DNA from: Chloroflexota bacterium
Lineage (GTDB): Bacteria; Chloroflexota; Limnocylindria; Limnocylindrales; CSP1-4
DNA: 33,134 bases
Direction: 5' to 3'
Assembly (NCBI GenBank): GCA_013698095.1
Contig: JACCVQ010000083.1
Coordinates: 1 to 33,134, forward strand
Shown here piece after piece: positions 21,996 to 31,771 of this stretch. The position numbers were made by a program, and so were the translations under genes. Below the pieces are notes generated by a model. The model saw only the letters and a program-made list of their open reading frames with translations. It was not told the origin of the DNA and ran no database searches. Every line of letters starts with the position of its first letter. Position 1 is the first letter of the stretch.

Positions 21996-22990
21996 GTGGC
22001 GATCCAGGCGTCGATCTCGCTCAGCAGCTCCGTCTTCCGCCCCTCGGGCAGGAAGCTGGCCGTGACCGAGTTGCGCGCCAACCGGGCCATCACCTCGTCG
22101 CTGAAGCCGAACGTCGCCCGCAGGGCCTCGTAGTTCGTGTCCGCGTAGCCGCCGAAATAGGCCGGGTCGTCGGAGTTGACTGTGACCAGGACGCCCGCCT
22201 CGAGGAAGGCCGGCAGCGGATGGTCCGCCAGCGTATCCACGCACCGGAGCCGTACGTTGGACAGCGGACACATGGTCAGCGGGGTCCCGGCGCGCGCCAA
22301 CCGATCCATCAGGGCAGGGTCATCGATCGCCTGGATGCCGTGGTCGACCCGCTCGATGTGCAGCAGGTCGAGCGCCTCGGTCACCGATGCGGCCCCGCCC
22401 TCCTCGCCGGCGTGAGCGACCCGGTGGAGTCCCAGCTCACCGGCGCGGGCGTACACGCGTTGGAACTTGGCGGGCGGGTTGCCGACCTCGGCCGAGTCCA
22501 GACCGATCCCGATGATCGGCGCACCGGCCTCCTCCAGAGCGGCCAGCATCGCCAGGGCCTCCTCCTCGGAGCGGTCCCGGTGGAAGCAGGCGATCAGCTC
22601 GACGGTCGTGCCGTGGTCGCGTTCGGCGGAGGCGATGCCCGACGCCAGCCCGTCCAGGACCCGCTGGAGCGGGATGCCGCGGGCGACGTGGGGCTGCGGG
22701 TCGAAGAACGCTTCGACGTGGCGTACGCCGCCGGCCGCCGCCCGGGCGACATAGGCGGTCACAAGGTCGCTGAAGTCCTCCTCGGTCTGCAGCACGGTGA
22801 GGTTCGCGTAGATCAGGTCCAGGAAGCTCTGCAGGTCGGTGAACTCGTACCGACCGCGCAGGTCCTCCAGGTCGGCGTAGGGCAGCTCGACCTTGTTGCG
22901 GCGGGCCAGTTCCAGCACGGTCTCCGGCTCCAGGGTGCCTTCGAGATGGAGGTGCAACTCGACCTTGGGAAGGGTGCTCAGATCGCGCAT
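21992..22990 (-). CDS. adenosine deaminase family protein, probably adenine deaminase
   Basis: 332 residues from ATG 22990, which is preceded by GAAGGGA. An upstream ATG at 23032 lacks family homology. Metal ligands His13 and His15 lie in ELHLHLEG, followed by VAHAGEEGGA (His and catalytic Glu), ERVDHGIQAIDD, and the metal Asp in NSDDPAYFGGY. The last motif, SDDPAYFGGY, is typical of the adenine deaminase (Aah1-like) branch, while true adenosine deaminases usually have NTDDPxxFG. The reaction would be adenine to hypoxanthine plus ammonia in purine salvage. It is cytoplasmic, zinc-dependent and of normal family length. A deoxyribosyltransferase-like gene lies 2 kb away. Confidence 0.88.
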   Translation of the reverse strand: MRDLSTLPKVELHLHLEGTLEPETVLELARRNKVELPYADLEDLRGRYEFTDLQSFLDLIYANLTVLQTEEDFSDLVTAYVARAAAGGVRHVEAFFDPQPHVARGIPLQRVLDGLASGIASAERDHGTTVELIACFHRDRSEEEALAMLAALEEAGAPIIGIGLDSAEVGNPPAKFQRVYARAGELGLHRVAHAGEEGGAASVTEALDLLHIERVDHGIQAIDDPALMDRLARAGTPLTMCPLSNVRLRCVDTLADHPLPAFLEAGVLVTVNSDDPAYFGGYADTNYEALRATFGFSDEVMARLARNSVTASFLPEGRKTELLSEIDAWIAT

Positions 22991-23484
22991 CGGGTTCCCT
23001 TCTGGACGCTGCCGGTCACGGTGCGGTGACACCGAGGCTCGCGCTCACCACGCGCTCCGGCGACTGGGCCGAGGTATACAGCACCACCGAGACGACCGTG
23101 GTGACCACCATCGGCTCGTTCTGCCAAAGGATCCCGAACTCCGCCGAAAGATCGAGCGCTACGCAGTAGACGCGGTGCATGCAGGGCTCCTGACCCAATA
23201 CACCGCCGTCCAAGTCCGCGAGATGCCTCCGAACAACCCAGGCCACGATATCCAAGTGGATCGCGGCACGTGCTCAGCGACCGGATCAGCGATAGCCGCA
23301 CCCGGCCACGTCTGGCGTCATCAGCGCACGTACGATGCCCACGGCATCGACAGTCGGGCGCTACGGGCGCCCATTGTCGTCTGGTCGGCGCTGTATCCCG
23401 CGCTCAAAGGGATGCGGTGGCGGCAGTTGCGTCAGGCCGCATCGTCATAGAGTCGTCCGTATCTCAGTAGAAGAGGAGAGCCCC
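22991..23484. other. divergent intergenic region with possible gene remnant
   Basis: About 490 bases separate the divergent deaminase and aldehyde dehydrogenase genes. A plus-strand frame lacking a good start runs to a TAG at 23448-23450 and reads LPKDPELRRKIERYAVDAVH and RAPIVVWSALYPALKGMRWR. Parts look protein-like, but there is no start, ribosome site or recognised family, so a decayed gene is possible. Promoters for both neighbours must also lie here. None stands out. Confidence 0.35.
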
Positions 23485-24852
23485 ATGAGCTATGCGGTCG
23501 TCAATCCCGCGACCGGTGAGTCACTCGCCACGTATCCCACGATCTCCGACGAGGACCTCGCGAAGGCCGTCGACACGGCCGCCGCCGCACACGCCGAATG
23601 GTCACGGTCAACCACCGTCGCGGAACGCGCCGCGCTCATCCAGAAAGTTGCCGACCTGCACACCGAGCGCCGCGAAGAGCTCGCGAACCTCATCGTGCGC
23701 GAGATGGGCAAGCCGGTCGGGCAGGCGCTCGGCGAGGTCGATTTCGCCGCGGACATCTACGGCTACTACGCCGCGAACGGCGCGACGTTCCTCGCAGACG
23801 AGACGATCGAGCTGCGTGCCGGGGAAGGGACGGCGTTCATCCGGCGCAACTCGCTGGGTGTCCTGCTCGGCATCATGCCCTGGAACTTCCCGTACTACCA
23901 GGTCGCCCGCTTCGCCGGCCCGAACCTGATCATCGGCAACACGATCATCCTCAAGCACGCATCGCAATGCCCCGAGTCGGCGGCCGCGATGGAGAAGATC
24001 TTCCTCGAGGCCGGGTTCCCCGAGGGCGCCTACGTCAACGTGTATGCATCGACCAGCCAGATGGAGTCGGTCATCGCCGATCCGCGCGTGCAGGGCGTCT
24101 CGCTCACGGGCTCCGAGGCGGCCGGTGCGGCCGTCGCACAGCTCGCGGGCAAGTACCTCAAGAAGGTCGTGCTCGAACTCGGCGGGTCGGACCCCTTCAT
24201 CCTGCTCAGCACCGACGATCTCGACGGCGCGGTCGAAGCCGCTGTCGGAGCGCGTCTCGATAACACCGGTCAGTCGTGCAACGCAGCCAAGCGGTTCATC
24301 GTGATGGACGACCTGTACGAGCCGTTCCTCGAGAAGTTCACCAACGGCCTCACGAAGGCGGCGCCCGGGGACCCGACGTCGCCCGACACGGTGCTCGGCC
24401 CGCTCTCGTCGCTCGCCGCCGCGGAGCGTCTGCAGGAGCAGCTCGACCGTGCCGTCGAGCAGGGTGCGCGACTGGTCGCCGGTGGCAAGCGCGACGGGGC
24501 GTTCTTCCCGGCCACCGTGCTCGCCGATGTGTCGCCCGAAAGCGACGCCCACCACGAGGAGTTCTTCGGCCCCGTCGGCATCGTCTACAAGGTGTCATCG
24601 GAGGACGAAGCGGTCACCCTCGCCAACGACACCCCGTTCGGCCTCGGGTCGTACCTGTTCACGACCGATGAGAAGCAGGCGCTGCGCGTCGCGGATCGGA
24701 TCGACGCAGGCATGGTCTGGGTCAACATCGTGCTCGGAGACGGCGCAGAACTACCGTTCGGCGGCGTGAAGCGCTCCGGTTCGGGTCGCGAGCTCGGGCG
24801 CTTCGGCGCCGACGAGTTCGTCAACAAGAAGCTGGTGCGGATCGGCGGCTAG
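23485..24852 (+). CDS. NAD(P)-dependent aldehyde dehydrogenase, succinate-semialdehyde dehydrogenase type
   Basis: 455 residues with ATG 23485 preceded by GAGGAG seven bases upstream. It shows the full ALDH set: MPWNFPYYQVARFAGPNLI with the oxyanion Asn, SLTGSEAAG (cofactor loop), catalytic Glu in VVLELGGSDPF, catalytic Cys in NTGQSCNAAKR, and EEFFGPVG near the C-terminus. The short length and the pattern GQSCNAAKR match the GabD2-like SSADH branch that makes succinate from succinate semialdehyde. Related semialdehydes are possible substrates. It is cytoplasmic and monocistronic as far as can be seen. The substrate assignment is less certain than the family. Confidence 0.9.
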   Translation: MSYAVVNPATGESLATYPTISDEDLAKAVDTAAAAHAEWSRSTTVAERAALIQKVADLHTERREELANLIVREMGKPVGQALGEVDFAADIYGYYAANGATFLADETIELRAGEGTAFIRRNSLGVLLGIMPWNFPYYQVARFAGPNLIIGNTIILKHASQCPESAAAMEKIFLEAGFPEGAYVNVYASTSQMESVIADPRVQGVSLTGSEAAGAAVAQLAGKYLKKVVLELGGSDPFILLSTDDLDGAVEAAVGARLDNTGQSCNAAKRFIVMDDLYEPFLEKFTNGLTKAAPGDPTSPDTVLGPLSSLAAAERLQEQLDRAVEQGARLVAGGKRDGAFFPATVLADVSPESDAHHEEFFGPVGIVYKVSSEDEAVTLANDTPFGLGSYLFTTDEKQALRVADRIDAGMVWVNIVLGDGAELPFGGVKRSGSGRELGRFGADEFVNKKLVRIGG

Positions 24853-24939
24853 CCCCGTCGATGACCATCTCCGCGGCGCTCGTCCGGCCACTGGCTGTGG
24901 ACAGGCGAGCTCGTCGCGGACACGGCGATACTTGAGCCG

Positions 24940-25368
24940 ATGAAGTTGTACTTCGCCGGGCCGCTCTTCACGTCCGCCGAACGGGCCTGGAACGACGACC
25001 TTACGACGACCCTCCGCGCCGGGGGACACGAGGTCTTCCTGCCGCAGGACAAGGAGCCGGGCAAGGATGCGCCGGGCATCTTCAGCAGCGACGTCGGCGG
25101 CATCGACTGGGCGGACGCGCTCGTGGCGATCATGGATGGCGCGGATCCCGACTCGGGCACCGCCTGGGAGTGTGGATACGCCGACGGCAAGAAGCCGATC
25201 TTGCTGGTCCGGACGGACTTCCGCGCCGAGGCGGGGACTGGGGCGCCCTACAACGCGATGCTCACGGAGTCCGCCACGATCCGGCTCGACCTGCCGTTCG
25301 CGCCGCTGGCCCGCGTCGTGGCCGAGGTCCTCGAGGCCCTCGGCCGGCTGGAGAGCGCCTCGCGCTGA
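24940..25368 (+). CDS. nucleoside 2-deoxyribosyltransferase-like protein
   Basis: 142 residues, the normal length for the family. MKLYFAGPLFTSAERAWNDD is the first strand and helix. DWADALVAIMDGADPDSGTA is followed by WECGYADGKKPILLV, which holds the catalytic Glu77, and YNAMLTES supplies the conserved Asn. Family members transfer deoxyribose between bases or hydrolyse deoxynucleotides. The exact substrate cannot be told. It may belong to nucleotide salvage together with the adenine deaminase. Upstream, GATACT could be a -10 box about 10 nt before the start, giving a very short leader. Confidence 0.85.
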   Translation: MKLYFAGPLFTSAERAWNDDLTTTLRAGGHEVFLPQDKEPGKDAPGIFSSDVGGIDWADALVAIMDGADPDSGTAWECGYADGKKPILLVRTDFRAEAGTGAPYNAMLTESATIRLDLPFAPLARVVAEVLEALGRLESASR

Positions 25369-25468
25369 CGCATTCGCTCGTCGAGCAGGCGTGGTCCAGA
25401 ACATCGCCAAGCGAGCTTGGACGCCTCCTTCCTTCGGTCCACGCACCGTGACGTTGGTGCGCGTGGAT

Positions 25469-25669
25469 TCAGGCACTCGCGGCGCGCGCGACTCGTGCGG
25501 CTCGCCGGCGGAGCATGGCCATCAGCCGCCCCCGAGGGGGCACCTTCGCGGGCTCGTTGATCGGAAGGGCGTCGACGGGCGCCCACCGCGGTCGGCGGTT
25601 CCAGGCGGCGTCCGCCCGGTTGTTGCGTTCGACATCGGTCACGGCGAGGTAGAGGGCGAAGGGGTGCAT
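25469..25669 (-). CDS. small basic conserved-type protein
   Basis: 66 residues from ATG 25669 with a good AGGAG ribosome site six bases upstream. It starts MHPFALYLAVTDVERNNRAD and ends in a run rich in Arg and Ala (RRRAARVARAASA). Short proteins beginning MHP, with a charged helix and Arg-rich end, are common orphan genes in GC-rich soil bacteria. No function is known to me. It is divergent from the large LuxR gene. Confidence 0.5.
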   Translation of the reverse strand: MHPFALYLAVTDVERNNRADAAWNRRPRWAPVDALPINEPAKVPPRGRLMAMLRRRAARVARAASA

Positions 25670-25835
25670 GTCCGGCTCCTGGCTTCTGGTTCGGGGTGAT
25701 CTGATGCCCGAAGCCTGGTCCCTGCACTCCTGTCTGCCATCGTGCAATCCCTTATCCAAAGAGCGCAGCGACCTCATTCGTCTCGCGTGATCTAAGCGCT
25801 TGTTCGAGACGGCACCCGGGCGCAATATCGGCGGC

Positions 25836-28820
25836 GTGCCTCGTCGGGTTTCAAGTCCGGTCTTCGTCGGCCGTGTCGCCGAGCGCGCGGCCCTGTCCGC
25901 GGCGCTCGAGCGCGCGGCCACCGGTGAGCCCGGAATCGTGCTCATCAGTGGCGAAGCAGGCGTCGGCAAGACGCGGCTCCTGACCGAGGTGTCGACCCTT
26001 TCCGCCGGCATGGGAGTCACGGCGGTGGGCGGCCTCTGCGTGGACGTGGCCGCGGGGACGCTCGCATACGCGCCATTCGTCGATATCGTTCGTGAACTCC
26101 ACCGTGCCGGGTACACGGCGGCGCTGCCCCCGCCGACGCGTTCCGAGCTCAGCCGCCTCATACCTGAGATCAGGCCCGCGCGCGACGCAGCGCCGGGTGG
26201 CGGACAGGGCGGACAGGGCCGGCTCTTCGCGGCCGTCCGCGACCTGCTCGCGGTGGCATCGACGCCAACACCGATCCTCGTGACGATCGAGGACCTGCAT
26301 TGGGCCGACGCATCAACGCTGGATCTCGTCACGTATCTCGCGCGATCGGTGCAGACCGAGCCCTGGCTGTTGGTCGCGACCGCCAGGATCGATACGCTCA
26401 ATCGGCGTCATCCCCTCCTCGGGGTCGTCGCCGAGCTCGCCCGCCTGCCGTGGTTCGAACGGATTGACATTGCGCGCTTCGATGAGGGCGAAGTGGTGCA
26501 GCAGCTGACGGGGATCCTCGGCCGGATACCGGAGCCCGATCTGGCGCGTGAGGTGTTCGAACGGTCAGACGGGAATGCGTTCTTCGCCGAGGAGCTCGTC
26601 GCAACGGGCGGCGTGCGTGGCGCGCCGTTACCCACGTCGCTCCGGGAGGTGTTGGCCGCACGTCTCGCGGCGCTCGACGACGTGACGCAGGGGATTGTGC
26701 GCGTGGCCGCCGTGGCCGGGCGCGTGGTCGGCCACGAGCTGCTGGAGCGCGTCGCCGCGACGCCATCGCCCGTCCTGATCGCAGCGCTCCGAGAGGCCGT
26801 CGATCAGCGCGTGCTGCTCCATGTCGTCGATCCCGCGCCCGGGTACGCATTCCGGCACGCGCTTCTTCGCGAGGCGGCCCTGGATCAGCTTCTGGCCGCG
26901 GAGCGTACGGTGATCCATCGCGCGATCGCCGACACGCTCGAGCAGGAAGCCCTGTCGCCGGGCGGCGAGCTGGCACGGACGGGCGAGATCGCGTATCACG
27001 CGCTGGCCGCAGGGGACCTCCCCCGAGCGCTCACGGCGTCACTGGCCGCCGTAACGGCCGCCGAGGCGGCATCGGCACACGCTGAAGCCGAGGTGCACCT
27101 GGATCGCATCCTGGAGATCTGGCCTCGTGTTCCCGACGCTGCTGCCCAGGTGGGCATGGACCACCCCGACCTGTTGGCCCGGGCGGCCCGTGCCGCTGCG
27201 TCCGCTGGCCATCAGGCCCGGGGGGCCGCCCTCGCACGCGACGCGCTCGCCGAACTCGACCCGGCCGACAGGCAGCGCCGCGTGGCGGTCCTTCTCGAGC
27301 TGTTCGATTACGCCTGGGAGGCAACCGACATCGCGGCAGCCGAAGGCGCCGTCCTTGAGGCGACGTCGATGCTGGGTGAGGAGCGCTCCGCGACAAGCGT
27401 CCAAGCGTTCACCGCCGACGCAGGGCTCCGGTGGCATCAGGGTCGGTACACGAGCGCGCGTGAGGCGGCGCTCCGGGGGATCGCAATCGCGCGCGAATGC
27501 GGGGCGCGGCGGGACCTGGCGCGAGCACTGACGATCCTGGGGCAGATCCATACCCACCTTGGCGAGACGAACAATGCCGAGGAGTCGTACGCCGAAGCCG
27601 CGCGGATCTTCGAAGACCTCAGCGACCCGGACGTGCAGACGCGGTCGTCTCGGTACCGCGCGTGGGCCCGGTACATGCATGGCCGCTTCGAGGAGAGCCT
27701 GGCCCTGAATCGACACGCTCTCACGATCGCCCGCCGCGTCGGTTCTGACGGACGCTACGGAGTCCTCCTCCTCGACGGCATCCTCGAGAGCCTCATCGAG
27801 CTCGGGCGCTGGGCCGAGGCGCGAGCGACTGGGGGCCAGATCCTGGAACGGAAGACCATCTCATTCGAGGTGGTTTATACGCATATGTCACTCGCGCGAC
27901 TGGACACGCTCCAGGGTCGCATCGCGGAGGCCGAGCACGAGATCGCTCAAGCCGCGGAGATCCCGGCTGTCGGTCCGCATCGGATCTGGCAACTCGAGGA
28001 CACGATCTTCCTCGCGTACGCGACGGGCCGCCACGCCGACGGCCGACGCCTCATGGAATCGGCGCTCGCGGCGTCGCCCGAACCCGATCGCGACGCGACG
28101 CTGTGGTGGTCGCTCCTCAAGGCGATCGGGGGCGAGGCTGATCGCGCCGATGCCGCCCGCCGCCGTCGTCGGATCACCGAGGTCGTGGAGGCGGTCGCGA
28201 CAGGACGGCGGTACCTGGCCGTGTTCCGCCGGAGCGCCCATGCGGCGATCGAGGCGGACGGAGCCGGTCCGATGGTCAGGTCCGAGCTCAGCAGCGCGGA
28301 CGCCGAGGAGTCTCGCCTCGAGGACCGGCCAGAACCTGCGCTGTGGATGCCAGCCGTCGAGGCCCGGTTCGAGCTTCAGCAGCCGTGGGAGCTGGCGTAT
28401 GCCCGGTACCGCCAGGCCGAGGCAGTCCTGGCGAGCGGCGGTGGCGCCATCGACGCGGCGCCCCCGTTGCGCGACGCGCACGCCGCGGCAAGCAACCTGG
28501 GCGCGGCTCCGCTCCGGATCGCGATCGAGGCGCTCGCGTCACGGGCGCGGATCCAGCTCGACAGCCCCCAGGGCAGCGCCGGTCCGGCGATGAAAACCTC
28601 GGCCACCACGCTGACCGCCCGGGAGCTCGAAGTCCTGACACTCGTCGCGGCCGGCCATACCAACCGCGAGATCGGTGATCGCCTGTTCATCAGCGAAAAG
28701 ACCGTTTCCGTGCACGTCACGCACGCGATGAACAAGTTGGGCGCGCTGAGCCGGTACGAGGCAGCCGCGGCGGCGACCCGACAAGGGTTGCTCGAGCCAG
28801 AATCGAGACCTTCTCACTGA
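25836..28820 (+). CDS. large LuxR-family regulator with AAA ATPase (MalT/LAL-like)
   Basis: About 994 residues from GTG 25836. A TTG at 25800 adds twelve. FVGRVAERAAL opens an AAA_16 ATPase with Walker A GEAGVGKT (residues 39-46) and Walker B LVTIEDLHWAD near 145-157. A winged-helix-like and TPR-type helical middle of about 600 residues follows (for example LAHIHTHLGETNNAEESYAE-like repeats). The C-terminal LuxR HTH is at about 926-985 (LTARELEVLTLVAAGHTNRE, FISEKTVSVHVTHAMNKLG). Such LAL regulators bind ATP and an inducer before activating transcription. No obvious target gene is adjacent. A hairpin follows at the stop codon. Confidence 0.92.
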   Translation: MPRRVSSPVFVGRVAERAALSAALERAATGEPGIVLISGEAGVGKTRLLTEVSTLSAGMGVTAVGGLCVDVAAGTLAYAPFVDIVRELHRAGYTAALPPPTRSELSRLIPEIRPARDAAPGGGQGGQGRLFAAVRDLLAVASTPTPILVTIEDLHWADASTLDLVTYLARSVQTEPWLLVATARIDTLNRRHPLLGVVAELARLPWFERIDIARFDEGEVVQQLTGILGRIPEPDLAREVFERSDGNAFFAEELVATGGVRGAPLPTSLREVLAARLAALDDVTQGIVRVAAVAGRVVGHELLERVAATPSPVLIAALREAVDQRVLLHVVDPAPGYAFRHALLREAALDQLLAAERTVIHRAIADTLEQEALSPGGELARTGEIAYHALAAGDLPRALTASLAAVTAAEAASAHAEAEVHLDRILEIWPRVPDAAAQVGMDHPDLLARAARAAASAGHQARGAALARDALAELDPADRQRRVAVLLELFDYAWEATDIAAAEGAVLEATSMLGEERSATSVQAFTADAGLRWHQGRYTSAREAALRGIAIARECGARRDLARALTILGQIHTHLGETNNAEESYAEAARIFEDLSDPDVQTRSSRYRAWARYMHGRFEESLALNRHALTIARRVGSDGRYGVLLLDGILESLIELGRWAEARATGGQILERKTISFEVVYTHMSLARLDTLQGRIAEAEHEIAQAAEIPAVGPHRIWQLEDTIFLAYATGRHADGRRLMESALAASPEPDRDATLWWSLLKAIGGEADRADAARRRRRITEVVEAVATGRRYLAVFRRSAHAAIEADGAGPMVRSELSSADAEESRLEDRPEPALWMPAVEARFELQQPWELAYARYRQAEAVLASGGGAIDAAPPLRDAHAAASNLGAAPLRIAIEALASRARIQLDSPQGSAGPAMKTSATTLTARELEVLTLVAAGHTNREIGDRLFISEKTVSVHVTHAMNKLGALSRYEAAAAATRQGLLEPESRPSH

Positions 28821-28834
28821 GCGCCCACGCTCAG
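28817..28834 (+). terminator. hairpin at the end of the large regulator gene
   Basis: CTGAGCG (28817-28823) and CGCTCAG (28828-28834) form a perfect 7-bp stem with loop CCCA. It includes the stop codon. No U-tract follows, so it is a candidate terminator or 3'-end stabiliser only. Confidence 0.4.
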
Positions 28835-28929
28835 GGATGCCGCGGTACCCAAGCGGCACCAAGGCGTAACCGTTCTTTGCCATGGCGGAGCGCGCCGCGG
28901 ACCGTCGTGTGGCGTTCCATACTTCGACC

Positions 28930-29280
28930 ATGGCTTCCTACACCCTGAACGACGCCGCCGTGGCCCACGTCCGCCGTCTGATCGACGCTCGCCAATACGT
29001 CCTCGACAGCAACTGGGGCGACGTCCAGCCGAGCACGGACGACGAAAACGCCTACCTCGCCAAGCACGACTGGGACGACTACGCCGGGTGGCACCTCGGC
29101 CTGACCGACGGCGCGACGGACGAGACGAAGGGCCGCTTCGCCTTCGTCGTCGGCGACTTCCGGCGGGTGCACCGATCGGCGATCATCGCCTGCCACTTCC
29201 GCGCCGCCGAATGGCGCCACAAGGCGATCGAGCTCGCAGCCCACGAGCTCCTCCAGCACATCGACGCCACCAGCGCGTGA
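28930..29280 (+). CDS. conserved hypothetical protein
   Basis: 116 residues from ATG 28930. An upstream ATG at 28882 adds 16 residues that look unlike the rest. Sequence features are YTLNDAAVAHVRRLIDARQY, VLDSNWGDVQPSTDDENAYL, then DDYAGWHLGLTDGATDETKG, RFAFVVGDFRRVHRSAIIAC and EWRHKAIELAAHELLQHI. I recognise this pattern as a widespread uncharacterised family in GC-rich bacteria, but no function is known to me. It is soluble with no signal peptide. It ends 49 nt before the UvrA-like gene and may share its transcript. Confidence 0.75.
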   Translation: MASYTLNDAAVAHVRRLIDARQYVLDSNWGDVQPSTDDENAYLAKHDWDDYAGWHLGLTDGATDETKGRFAFVVGDFRRVHRSAIIACHFRAAEWRHKAIELAAHELLQHIDATSA

Positions 29281-29329
29281 CGCCCGCTCTCGCCGCCAAC
29301 CCTGCCCGCACGTTCCCGGAAAGGACCGG

Positions 29330-31696
29330 ATGACCGCCGAATCGACGCTCGCCCCGCCGCGCGCGGCCGCCGACAGCCACGATCTCATCGAGGTCCGTGG
29401 CGCCCGCGAGAACAACCTTCAGGACATCTCGCTCGACATTCCGAAGCGCCGCCTGACGGTCTTCACCGGCGTGTCCGGATCCGGCAAGTCGTCGCTCGTC
29501 TTCGGCACGATCGCGGCCGAGTCCCAGCGGATGATCAACGAGACCTACACCGCGTTCCTGCAGACGTTCATGCCGAGCCAGGCCCGCCCGGATGTCGACG
29601 TGCTGCGCAATCTGAGCGCGGCGATCGTGGTCGACCAGGAGCGGATGGGCGCCAACGTCCGCTCGACGGTGGGCACAGCCACCGACGCCTACACGATGCT
29701 CCGCATCCTCTTCAGCCGGCTGGGCGAGCCATACGTCGGGCCGGCCACGGCCTTCTCATTCAATATGCCGGCCGGAACCGCCCAGGGCCAGATGGAGCTC
29801 GACAAGGGCGATGGCGTGGTGGCGTCCCGCGAGGTCACGCTGCGCGGCGGGATGTGCGCGCGCTGCGAGGGGCTCGGCCGGGTGTCGAGCGTCGACATCG
29901 ACGAGCTGATCGACCGTGAACGCTCACTCAGCGAAGGTGCGATCACGATTCCCGGCTACACAGCGGACGGCTGGATGGTCCGGATCTACAGCGAATCGGG
30001 CTTCCTCGACCCGGCCAAGCCGATCCGCGACTACACCGAGACCGAGCTCCACGACTTCCTCTACCACGAGCCGACGAAGGTCAAGGTCCAGGGCATCAAC
30101 ATGTCCTACGAGGGGCTCCTTCCCCGGATCCAGAAGGCGTTCCTGTCCAAGGACCGCGAGGCGCTCCAGCCGCACATCCGGGCCTTCGTCGACCGGGCGG
30201 CGACGTTCACCGCCTGTCCGGACTGCGGCGGGGCCCGCCTGAACGCGGCGGCCCTGTCGTCGAAGATCGGCGGCCGGAACATCGCCGAGATGTCGGCGCT
30301 CCAGATCAGTGAGCTGGCGGAGATCATGACGGGGATCGAGGCGCCCGGGATCGGGCCGCTGATCACGACCCTCCGCGGAACCCTCGACTCCCTGGTCGAG
30401 ATCGGGCTCGGCTACCTCAGCCTGAACCGGGAGTCGGGCAGCCTGTCGGGCGGTGAGGCACAGCGAGTGAAGATGGTCCGCCACCTCGGCTCGAGCCTGA
30501 CCGACGTGACCTACGTCTTCGACGAGCCGACGGTGGGGCTCCATCCCCACGACATCCGGCGGATGAACGACCTGCTCCTGCTCCTGCGCGACAAGGGCAA
30601 CACGATCCTCGTCGTCGAGCACAAGCCCGAGGTCATCGGGATCGCCGACCACGTCGTGGATCTCGGTCCGGGGGCCGGTTCCGGCGGTGGCCGGATCTGC
30701 TACGAGGGCGACGTCGCCGGCCTCCGCGCAAGCGACACCCTGACCGGTCGCCACCTCGATCATCGGGCGGCGCTCCGTGAGACGTTCCGGCAGCCGGCCG
30801 GTCATGTCGCGATCCGCGATGCGACCAGTCACAACCTGAAGAACGTCAGCGTCGAGATCCCGCTCGGGATCCTGACCGTCGTGACCGGCGTGGCGGGTTC
30901 CGGCAAGAGCTCGCTGATCCACGGCTACCTGCCGCGCAAGGATGGCGTCGTCGTCGTCGACCAGTCCGCGATCCGCGGCTCGCGCCGGAGCAATCCAGCG
31001 ACCTATACCGGGCTGCTTGACGTGATCCGGGCCGAGTTCGCGAAGGCCAACGGCGTCAGCGCCAGCCTCTTCAGCGCCAACTCGGACGGCGCCTGTCCCA
31101 CCTGCAAGGGCATCGGGCTCGTCTACATGGACCTTGCGATGATGGCCGGCGTCGCCTCGCTCTGCGAGGAGTGCGAGGGCAAGCGCTTCAAGCCCGAGGT
31201 CCTCGCCCACACGCTCCGCGGCAAGGACGTCAGCGAGGTCCTGGCGATGCCCGTCAGCGAGGCGCGCGACTTCTTCGCGAAGGGCGGCGGCCGGGTCATC
31301 CTCGACCGCCTGGTCGATGTCGGGCTCGGCTACGTCGGGCTCGGCCAGCCGCTGACGACGCTGTCGGGCGGCGAGCGGCAGCGTCTCAAGCTGGCGATCC
31401 AGATGGCCCAGAAGGGGACGACCTACGTCCTCGACGAGCCCACGAGCGGCCTCCACCTGGCCGATGTCGACCGGCTCCTGGCGCTCCTCGACCGACTCGT
31501 CGACGACGGCAACACCGTGATCGTGATCGAACATCACCTTGCGGTGATGGCCCACGCCGACTGGTTGATCGACCTGGGGCCGGGCGCCGGCCACGATGGC
31601 GGCGAGATCGTTTTCGAGGGAACGCCTGCCGACCTCGTTGCGAACGGCCGGACCCTGACGGCCGACCACCTGCGGGCGTACGTCGCCGCGGCCTGA
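29330..31696 (+). CDS. UvrA-like excinuclease ATPase paralogue (UvrA2/DrrC type)
   Basis: 788 residues, against about 940 for housekeeping UvrA. GGAAAGGA precedes ATG 29330. There are two ABC modules. The first has Walker A GVSGSGKSS (residues 47-55), signature LSGGEAQRVKM and DEPTVGLHPHD. The second has GVAGSGKSS, LSGGERQRLKL and DEPTSGLHLAD. Zinc-finger-like cysteine pairs are present (CARCEGLG, CPDCGGARL, CPTCKGIG, CEECEGKRF). The shorter first half indicates loss or reduction of the UvrB-binding region. Such paralogues take part in tolerance of DNA-binding drugs or in repair without UvrB. The role here is inferred. A terminator hairpin follows at 31707. Confidence 0.9.
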   Translation: MTAESTLAPPRAAADSHDLIEVRGARENNLQDISLDIPKRRLTVFTGVSGSGKSSLVFGTIAAESQRMINETYTAFLQTFMPSQARPDVDVLRNLSAAIVVDQERMGANVRSTVGTATDAYTMLRILFSRLGEPYVGPATAFSFNMPAGTAQGQMELDKGDGVVASREVTLRGGMCARCEGLGRVSSVDIDELIDRERSLSEGAITIPGYTADGWMVRIYSESGFLDPAKPIRDYTETELHDFLYHEPTKVKVQGINMSYEGLLPRIQKAFLSKDREALQPHIRAFVDRAATFTACPDCGGARLNAAALSSKIGGRNIAEMSALQISELAEIMTGIEAPGIGPLITTLRGTLDSLVEIGLGYLSLNRESGSLSGGEAQRVKMVRHLGSSLTDVTYVFDEPTVGLHPHDIRRMNDLLLLLRDKGNTILVVEHKPEVIGIADHVVDLGPGAGSGGGRICYEGDVAGLRASDTLTGRHLDHRAALRETFRQPAGHVAIRDATSHNLKNVSVEIPLGILTVVTGVAGSGKSSLIHGYLPRKDGVVVVDQSAIRGSRRSNPATYTGLLDVIRAEFAKANGVSASLFSANSDGACPTCKGIGLVYMDLAMMAGVASLCEECEGKRFKPEVLAHTLRGKDVSEVLAMPVSEARDFFAKGGGRVILDRLVDVGLGYVGLGQPLTTLSGGERQRLKLAIQMAQKGTTYVLDEPTSGLHLADVDRLLALLDRLVDDGNTVIVIEHHLAVMAHADWLIDLGPGAGHDGGEIVFEGTPADLVANGRTLTADHLRAYVAAA

Positions 31697-31706
31697 GCGG
31701 GTCGGT

Positions 31707-31727
31707 CGGCCCGCCGAGAACGGGCCG
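31707..31727 (+). terminator. hairpin terminator after the UvrA-like gene
   Basis: CGGCCCG (31707-31713) and CGGGCCG (31721-31727) form a perfect GC-only stem with a 7-nt loop, 11 nt after the stop, followed by CTTGTC. The weak T content makes Rho-independent function likely but not certain. Confidence 0.45.
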
Positions 31728-31771
31728 CTTGTCACTCGCCGCGCAGCGCCGGGGCAGTCATCATCGGACGC

